A DNA stretch of 64,000 bases, from the NCBI RefSeq assembly GCF_021018805.1, contig NC_086247.1:143050878-143114877 (forward strand), written 5' to 3'. This stretch comes from Prinia subflava (taxonomy: Eukaryota; Chordata; Aves; Passeriformes; Cisticolidae). A program made the position numbers and the translations under genes. This document shows, piece after piece, positions 58,901-64,000 of the stretch. The notes under the pieces were generated by a model. The model was not told the origin of the DNA. It worked only from the letters and a program-made list of their open reading frames with translations, and made no database searches. Positions within the stretch are counted from its first letter, which is position 1. Each line of letters begins with the position of its first letter.

Positions 58901-61900
58901 TTCTAGTGCAGTCTGATGTGATTGTAACTGGAGAATCCACAATGGCCATCAATAAATACATGGAACAACTAAATTACATAGAAAAATTTTATTATAGAGA
59001 CCCAGAACATGAACTATATAGTGCTTACTGGTTTGGACCATGATGCCTACACAGCACACATAGCTGACTAATTAATCCAGGGTTTTGTCTTTGCTTTTTT
59101 TAAAAGTAGCTATGACAATTATGTTCCATTTCCTCTCTTCACTGCTGTCATAAATATTTTTACTTGTCCTACAGGATGGCACGGTTGTACCTTACTAAGA
59201 AATCTCTGACATTAATGGAAGGAATCTAAATAAATATATAGGTTGCATGGAAACAGATGTGCGTATAATAATGCAGCAAATGACAACCTTCCTTATCAAG
59301 AGCATCTTGAGGTTATTGCTGTGTTTCAATGAAAGATCCAGCTTCTACCAATTTGTCATCCCATTTTGCAGCTATTCTTATTTGTCTATATGTTTTAGTT
59401 CAAAGAAACACACTGAGGTCAGAAAGGTTTCTTATATATAAAAATATTTATTAAAGGACTGGGATCCTTTATATCTATATTATATAAGGTATATGTTAAA
59501 GGACTGGAATCTTGCAGAACTATTGCACCTTTTCCTGTGGAAAATGATGCCTCAGTTCCTGTACTGTAGAAACAAGCCCTTCTGCAAAGGTATCTGCATA
59601 AATACAGATAATGTTATTTATGTCTGTAGCTGAGTGTGACTCAGATGATGATCCTATGTAACATGCAACAAGCTTCTGTCTGCTCAGTCCCTGCTAGGTT
59701 CAAGTGACTGCTCAGTTCCCATCAGTTCTTGACAAAGCCTGCTCCCTTCCTGTGCCTTTCAAGAGCTCAGCAGCAGGCACAAGATGAAACCCTGATTCCA
59801 CTTCTGCACACAGGTCACAAAAGAGAGCTCACACATTGGGCCACAAGGCCCCAGCTGATTAGCTGTGTGAATTCCCATGTCTCCTACATGAATTCCCCTT
59901 TCTGTTTCCCTTCAGACAGGAGCAATATCCCAGCAGTAAACAGTGCTCCACATATGACCTTAATCTAACCAAATGCTAGGGGAAGTAAGGGGCCTTCAGA
60001 GGACTGTGATTCAGGATTGTGCCTTTGCTGTAGATGAGCCATGTTGAGCTTCAGAACTGTTTTTGTGTAAAAGTCTCAAGATATTAAGCCTCTCACTTAG
60101 CTCCTTCCTCCTGAGACAGATCTCTAATGTTGAAGTATTAACTGGAAGAAAAGATGCATTTACTGCTCTTCTCTCAGCCTGCTCCTTCAATAAAAGTTTT
60201 GCCTATTGAAATGTATCTGGAAACACTTCAAACATTGTATCATATCATGGATCTAGATCTGATGTCAGATGCTTCATAGTTCTTTCTCTGCATTGAATCA
60301 CTGCTAATACTTCCATTCTTTCAATGTCAGGAAATATATATTTTTGGAAATAGAACTATATGATGTGGTAATCTCATCTCCAAACAATAAGATCACTACA
60401 GAAGACTTAAAACCAGTCATCACGAAGTCTTTAGGGTTGCACAACCATGAAAAAGGCAGAAAACTCATCGGGAGCCATGAGTGGAATTAACAAAGTGATT
60501 CCTTAGTTCATTACACTCTTTGACTACTGTATTAATTGATTACTTTTCAGCTGGGTGAATTTCTTCTCTAGAAGAAAATTGCATGGGCCATAAATAAGAA
60601 TGACTTCTTTCTAAAATCTGGACATCTGTACATCAGGACAAACACAAACCTGTAATCATGCAGACTGCCAAAATCAGTTAAATGCACTTAATTTGATTTT
60701 GGACATCTCAGACTCCAATGAACTGATCCCTAATAGCAATGGATTTTATAAACAACCCGATACATAGGGTTTATAATGCTGACTTTAAAAAAACAAGATA
60801 ATTTGCATTAATCCTTTTCCTTCGAAAAATTTGGATGTGTTTCCCTAAAATCAAAAGCTGGCCTTTATCTTTCCTACCTTACCTACTTAAAATTGGTTGA
60901 GAAAGACACATGCATAAATAAGTCTGTAAGCAGCAGAACAAGCTCTGTTGGGCTGCTTGCTTTAATGAAAAGGTATTTCAAAAACAAGCATTCAGTATTA
61001 TCATTTTTAACTGAATAGACATTTAACAAGATAATCAGATTTTATTAAAGAATAAAAGTAGTGTTATAACACAGGCATCTAATTTTTATGTGATAATTAC
61101 AAATGAAGATTCTATAACAACCACCAATAAAGCCATGGAAAATTAAAGTGTGATGGTGGAGCTTCAATATTAGGAGCCCATTGTGTGACACGGGTAATCC
61201 TTATTGGTATTACTGCTCAGTGCAAACATCAAACATAGCAAAAACTTGATTTCCTCTGGGTCTGTGATTCATGGTCAGAAATATACTCTGCTGTGCAATA
61301 AGGGGCTCAAATTGCTGCCATTTTGCTTGCTAGCACAGTAGTAAGGTCTTTGAGCAGTAGTGGCCACCTTTTTCCATAAAATATGTAGGCATAGAATATC
61401 TTTGAAATCTCTACCTATTAACTTCTGCTCAAATTGGCCAAAGAATCCCAGAAGTTTTAAAGGTGACAGTTAGAGAAGTAAATACATACATAATTCTCAG
61501 GAAACTGGGTGGAAGACATGACTACCCAAAATAGACTGGGTCATACAAGAACGAGATGAAGTTTGTGCCAGTGTCAATTACTACATAAATTTAGTGATAT
61601 GATTCACACTGACACATTTTATATTTGTACTGGTGATTTTTGCTGACATTTAACTCAAATATGTAGCTCCACAGAGGCAAAGAAAACTTGCACATGAAGA
61701 ATAGTGAAATCCAGATTATTTTTTAATACTGAGTGATAAGTCTGAACTACTTATTTTAGCGTTAAGGATTTGGCATGATCAAATTCTATGTGATAAATCT
61801 ATCTCCCAGACAAAATCCGTCACTGGCACCAATTCCTCTTTACTTTGAACTCATAGTTTTATTTATGGCTATAATTTGATCAATGTTTTGAATAGGAGGC

Positions 61901-64000
61901 TTTATACTCTATCTGTTATGCCAAAAAAAAAACAGAACATGATTTTCACTGTGTGATGCATGTGAGGAGGTAATACCAAATGCTGCCCTCAATTACTCAA
62001 ACACAGCTCTGCTCACTGAAATGCATATGTGTAAATTTAGTGTGTAGTTCCATTTCACATCTGAGACATACTGCTGCCAAAAGGGGATGCTGATCCACTC
62101 TCTGCTAGTCCCACACTCTTCTTGTCCTTGCACTGGATGCAGAAATTGCAAGACAACAGGATGAAACTGAAATAGATGTGTCACAGGTTACTTTTATGTC
62201 ATGTAAGCAAGTCAGCCTCTCCCACACCATACTAAATGCTTTCTGGCAAAACTCCTCAATGCTTCACTGAAAGTAACATGTAACTGGATGCTGGAAAATA
62301 AGAATAAATTCTTTCTGTTCTTGTTTTCAGAAGATAAAGGAAAGGGAAGTATTTTCCTAAACTGTTCAAACAGGACACAATTACAGTTCCTCTGTCTGAG
62401 CTCTGACATATTTTCAACTTGTCCTATCAGACCTTTTTGACTTGGCAGAGTGTATCTATCTTGATGTGGCTCTGTCCATATGGAAAAAAAACCCTACCAC
62501 GGCAAGTCTGGACATGTGGCTGGGTCTATACATAAGCAAAGCAAATAATTGTGTAATGCAGCAGACAATTTGGAGGACAGGGATAGGTTGTAGCTTCAAA
62601 GACAGAATTTCTCATCTTTTTAAGGGAATTTGGTCCCCACAAGTTTTAATGATGTCAGTGACATAATTTGAGGACCATCATGTGCTGTTGAGTTTTAAAG
62701 AAATGTAGAAGTATCTACATGGTGATTCATCAAAGCACGTTAAATTCACCACATGGCTGAGTTTTTGTGTTTGTTTGTTTGCTTGGGGCTTTTTCTCTTG
62801 GAATTCAAAGGCAGACTGTGTATTGTTCACTTTTGTAACTGAGATGGATGAATATGAAATGTAATATTGGCTCAGGATCTAACCAAGACTCAGTGTGGTG
62901 GGAGCAGCATTGAGAAAGTGTTGCTGTGTGCCTGCCCAGTTCTGATATTCTTCTTCTAAGTATCTTTATTGTAGAACATAAAAAAAGATTTGGAGTAAAT
63001 CCATACTGAATAACGAAGATCCTTTGAAAAGGAAGTGGGGGTCAGAACTAAGAACTGATACAAAAATGCACAAAAGCAAATGAAGAAAAGGACAGAAGGG
63101 GTGTTCAAAAGAAGGAATCAACAGAGTATCCCCAGCTACACAGCACTCCCTGAGAGCATCTGAGGATCCTGTGGGTGCCACCCAACAGAGCTATGCAAAA
63201 AGCTATGATATTTTTTTGAGGACCAGAATTAGACTGAAACCTCCCTATTAAGTTCCCTCCACATGGCTACAGATGGAAGGAGATAAAAGAGAGAAGTCCT
63301 TTGCTTTTCTGGGAGAATCTGTAAGCAGAAAGCTGCAGTAATAATTTCTTCCAGAATATCGAAATATCCAGAGAGGGTAGAAAAGGGCAGAAGTCTGGTG
63401 CAGGGAACCTAAGTAAGTAAACTTTCCTCTTTCTACAGGAGCAGAAAAGTGCAAGGAATTTAAATTGACCCACAGGCACATTTTCCAATGGAAGACTTCA
63501 GAATTAAAACAGAATGAAATCTACCCAAGGACATTTTTAGCATCTTTGGTGATAAGATATCTTGCTTTTTGTTGTTTAGATGGGGCAGAAAGCTGTGGAA
63601 ATTGAGAGTGTGAATGATGCTTTCAAAATGCAGTCTGGAGTTATCTGGCTGGACAGTGTTTCTCTCTCTCTGCTAATTGCCAGTGTGACCTTATGGGTTC
63701 ATATTAAAAAGATCTCTGCTAGATTGGGAACTAGGAGCAAATGAAGGCTTCTCTTCCACAGAAGAGAATCATTTGCCAGTCATGTTCAGAAACAGGACAT
63801 AGAGGTGTATTTTGCAGGTGGCACACTATGACAGTTCCTCTTCCAAGCAAGAGAAAAACTCAGAATGTATCTGACCAGTTACCTCCTGGGCTACTCATAC
63901 CACAGCACAAATCATGGGAATTTCCAGCTTGCATCAGGGCTCTCTTAATGCAACTTAAGTAAGACAGCACAGTGTTGCTGTATCACTCCTACTACAAGCA
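55994..64000. other. Unique DNA, no gene seen
   Basis: This is 8 kb without a recognised transposon. It holds an A15 run (58174-58188) and a spaced 16-base direct repeat (59451-59466 and 59496-59511). A 73-codon frame at 63741-63962 contains a CX2CX4HX4C pattern (see findings). Nothing else is supported. Confidence 0.6.
59451..59511 (+). repeat. Spaced direct repeat (16 bases, one mismatch)
   Basis: TTAAAGGACTGGGATC at 59451-59466 recurs as TTAAAGGACTGGAATC at 59496-59511, with an AT-rich spacer of 29 bases. It could be a remnant of a tandem duplication or of an old unrecognised insertion. Confidence 0.7.

Noticed and set aside
1..64000. CRISPR arrays, insertion sequences, prokaryotic operons or a novel defence system
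   Set aside because: Sequence composition, CR1 LINEs, the SINE and the LTRs show a bird nuclear genome. No regularly spaced repeats or gene clusters are present.

Overview
The window reads as AT-rich vertebrate DNA from a bird, most likely a passerine (songbird). The evidence is the set of dispersed repeats. There are several fragments of the avian LINE CR1 with its ATTCTRTGATT-type 3' end, one short element that fuses a tRNA-Ile(AAT)-derived head to a CR1-type tail, and two LTR-type elements. From memory, the tRNA-Ile/CR1 fusion matches the passerine SINE family called TguSINE1. There are no operons, ribosome-binding sites or dense reading frames, so a bacterial or viral origin is excluded.

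I find no convincing protein-coding exon, tRNA gene, rRNA or microRNA in the 64 kb. The open reading frames are short, overlap on both strands, and belong either to repeats or to chance. The window is best read as a large intron or an intergenic gene desert. Sequence alone does not show which gene, if any, it lies in.

Layout: 1-7 kb is unique sequence with one small minus-strand CR1 3' fragment (about 2.0 kb) and a purine tract (5.1 kb). 7.0-7.8 kb is a CpG-containing LTR on the minus strand. 7.8-18.5 kb is unique sequence with two stretches that look like candidate regulatory or conserved elements (13.5 and 18.1 kb). 18.5-19.3 kb is a minus-strand internal CR1 reverse-transcriptase fragment. 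25.1-25.95 kb is a plus-strand CR1. 30.6-32.3 kb is a cluster of three repeats: an avian LTR-like element, a diverged CR1, and a much older CR1/L3-like fragment. 36.9-37.04 kb is the tRNA-Ile/CR1 SINE. 40.8-41.4 kb is a plus-strand CR1 of the same kind as the 25 kb copy. 49.6-49.7 kb holds a very old L2-like reverse-transcriptase remnant. 55.93-55.99 kb is a minimal CR1 3' end. The rest is unique AT-rich DNA with simple repeats, small tandem duplications and hairpins.

The repeats fit one story. The CR1 copies at 25 and 41 kb end in nearly the same roughly 60-base 3' tail as the SINE. The window therefore contains both a non-autonomous element and relatives of the LINE whose machinery probably mobilised it. 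I found no new multi-gene system here. The most interesting items are the SINE/LINE tail match, the LTR with its unsettled boundaries, the deep L2/L3-age fossils, and a few non-repeat stretches that deserve a conservation check.
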